Positions 4,686 to 6,212 of a stretch of 6,212 nucleotides of DNA are shown here, one piece after another. The stretch is from GCA-2731375 sp046582635 (GTDB lineage Bacteria > Pseudomonadota > Alphaproteobacteria > GCA-2731375): assembly GCA_046582635.1 (NCBI GenBank), contig JAYGEA010000250.1, forward strand, positions 1 to 6,212. Direction: 5' to 3'. The position numbers and the translations under genes were made by a program. The notes beneath the pieces were generated by a model. That model worked only from the letters and a program-made list of their open reading frames with translations, was not told the DNA's origin and did no database searches. Every line of letters starts with the position of its first letter. Position 1 is the stretch's first letter.

Positions 4686-6212
4686 TCGGAAAACCTTCCC
4701 TATCTGATGAACTTGTTGGGCTATCCGTTGGAGGACGTGGATTTCGACAAGATCGCCGGCGAGACCTTGGGCATCCGCACGCGGGACGCGGTCCTCGCCA
4801 TGTTGCGGGAACGCTGCAAAATTTCACCGACAATTCTGATCGTGGAAGATCTGCACTGGGCCGATGGGGCCACTTTGGCGCTTTTGAAACGGATTGTTGA
4901 GAGTGATGAAGGTCTGCCGCTTTTGACCATCACAACAGCCCGTACAGGTCATACCACGCCCTGGAATGGACAACCGGGAACCTCGGAAATTCACCTGACG
5001 CGATTATCGGCCAGCGGCACGGATGCATTGTTGCAAAGCCGGCTGGAACAGCAGGCTTTACCGCCGGGACTGGCCGGCTTTGTTGCCGAAAAATCCGACG
5101 GCAGTCCGCTTTTCGCGGAAGAAATCATCGCCTTTTTGCAAAACGCCGGCGCCTTGCAGAACGAGAGCGGTGATCTGACCTTCGATGCGGGGACAGGCGG
5201 TGCGGCACTGCCGGTGGCGATCGAGAACCTGCTCATGGATCGGGTGGACCGTCTGGAAAGTGGGCCGAGGGCGGTATTGGAGACCGCCGCCGCAACGGGG
5301 GCCAAATTCACCGCCGAGCATTTGGCGCGTGCCGCCGGTCAGATTGACGACACGGCACAACATATGGAAACTCTGGTTCGACAGGATTTGATCCGCCTGG
5401 ACGGGGCGACGGGCGCGTACAGTTTTCGTCATGCCCTGACCCGGGCTGCAATTTATGACAGCCTGTTGAGCGCGCGGCGGCAGTCCCTGCACCGCAAGAT
5501 CGCCGAAGCGCTGGAAGCACAAGACAATTTCCAGCCCGATGACGCCGCCGAAACCCTGGCTTACCATTGGAGCCGCAGCGCGGAACCGGGCCGCGCGGTT
5601 CCTTATCTGGCTCTCGCCGGCGAGAACGGTTTGCGCATTTACACCTTGGAGGACGCGCAGAACCAGTTGCAGCAGGCGCTGGATATTATTGCAGCCAATC
5701 CAGGCTGCGTCGATGATACAGTGCTGGCCGATATCTTGCTGCTGATCGCCCGCGCGCTGTATTTACAATTCGATTTTGGCGCCTTGATCGCCCTGGTGGA
5801 ACCCTACCTGGAACGGGTCGAAGCCCTGGGCGATACCCGGCGATTGGCCCGGTTTCTGTTTGAAACCGGCTATGCCCACGTTTTCGGTTGCCAGGCGGAG
5901 ATCGGACGCGAGTTCCTGGATCGTGCCCGGGCACTGGCCGATGCCGACGGCGACGAATTGGCCGTGGCCTATGCTGACATGGGTATCATGTGGCATCGCA
6001 GTTTTTGGGGCCAACCCGGAGACGCGCGTCATAACGCACAACGGGAAGCCGGCGCCCGCGTGGTCGAGGTGGCCCGCCGTCATGGCGACATCTGGCTGGC
6101 GTCAAAAGCACAACTTGCCAATGGCCTGGACCTGGTGGCCTGGGGGCACTTGGGCGAAGGGCGCGCCGAACTGACCAAGCTTATGGCCATGAGCCGGGAA
6201 ACCAATGACCCC

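Larger units (their letters stand above)
3731..6212 (+). pseudogene. Class III adenylate/guanylate cyclase with AAA-type ATPase and helical repeat region; frameshifted, one in-frame stop, 3' end outside window
   Basis: From GTG 3731 the start codes for RWQVTVLFADMVGY, the first metal-binding strand of a class III cyclase (Asp22). After TAT at 3806-3808 one extra A (3809/3810) shifts the frame. The continuation TALAENLGEEQTY, GDGIMALFGAP (second metal Asp, about 66) and LGDTVNLASRIE are in the next frame. Then come a Walker A GEAGIGKS (4458-4481), a TGA at 4683-4685 between LLDLD and SENLPYLMNLLG, a Walker B-like ILIVEDLHWAD (4833-4865), SDGSPLFAEE and an FRHALTRAAIYDSLL segment typical of these STAND-like ATPases. 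Helical, TPR-like sequence follows, open to the edge (about 827 codons if repaired). Such proteins are thought to be signal-responsive cyclases. Neither lesion sits at a cysteine or a recognisable slippery site, so decay or sequencing error is the simplest reading. Nucleotide specificity cannot be decided. A TCTAAT at 3705-3710 could be a -10 box but has no good -35. Confidence 0.85.

Overview
The window looks like chromosomal DNA from a GC-rich proteobacterium, most likely an alphaproteobacterium. This rests on codon bias, the BetA and GST sequence types, DUF4102-type integrase remains and a Shine-Dalgarno that matches the proteobacterial 16S tail. No taxonomic marker is present, so the assignment is an inference. 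The left ~500 bases are visibly more AT-rich than the rest.

Layout. Bases 1-530 are the scarred edge of an integrated element next to a tRNA-Ser(UGA) gene (531-620, minus strand). They hold a 5' fragment of a tyrosine-recombinase gene reading away from the tRNA, a short phage-like (probably tail) gene fragment meeting it head-on at a sharp junction near 237/238, and a small hydrophilic ORF running off the left edge. Bases 776-3616 hold a tight three-gene minus-strand operon: a glutathione S-transferase-like gene (first), a GFA-family zinc protein (second, 1-base TAGTG overlap) and choline dehydrogenase betA (third, 19-base gap). A good sigma70-type promoter with an inverted repeat around its -35 box lies before the operon. 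From 3731 to the right edge, divergently transcribed, is a large class III nucleotidyl cyclase/AAA-type ATPase gene. It carries a one-base frameshift and an in-frame TGA, so it is a pseudogene or contains sequence errors.

The main discovery candidate is the first operon gene. An ordinary ORF call would start it at a GTG at 3562 and lose the first 18 residues. Reading upstream in the same frame shows a normal GST N-terminus, with its own Shine-Dalgarno and promoter, interrupted by a single TGA. That TGA is codon 12, exactly where relatives have the catalytic Cys of a Cys-Pro-Trp-Val motif. A hairpin just downstream fits the published description of a bacterial SECIS element (6-bp stem, 12-base loop with G as second loop base, 18 bases between the TGA and that G). 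The best reading is a selenocysteine-containing GST. The main caution is that the neighbouring cyclase gene also carries a TGA and a frameshift, so mutation or sequencing error cannot be excluded. No selA, selB, selC or selD lies in the window, and the tRNA present is serine, not selenocysteine.

Together the operon pairs two proteins of probable glutathione/thiol chemistry (Sec-GST and GFA family) with choline oxidation to betaine aldehyde/glycine betaine. A link between methyl-group or aldehyde metabolism and glutathione-dependent detoxification is possible but is only inferred from gene order.
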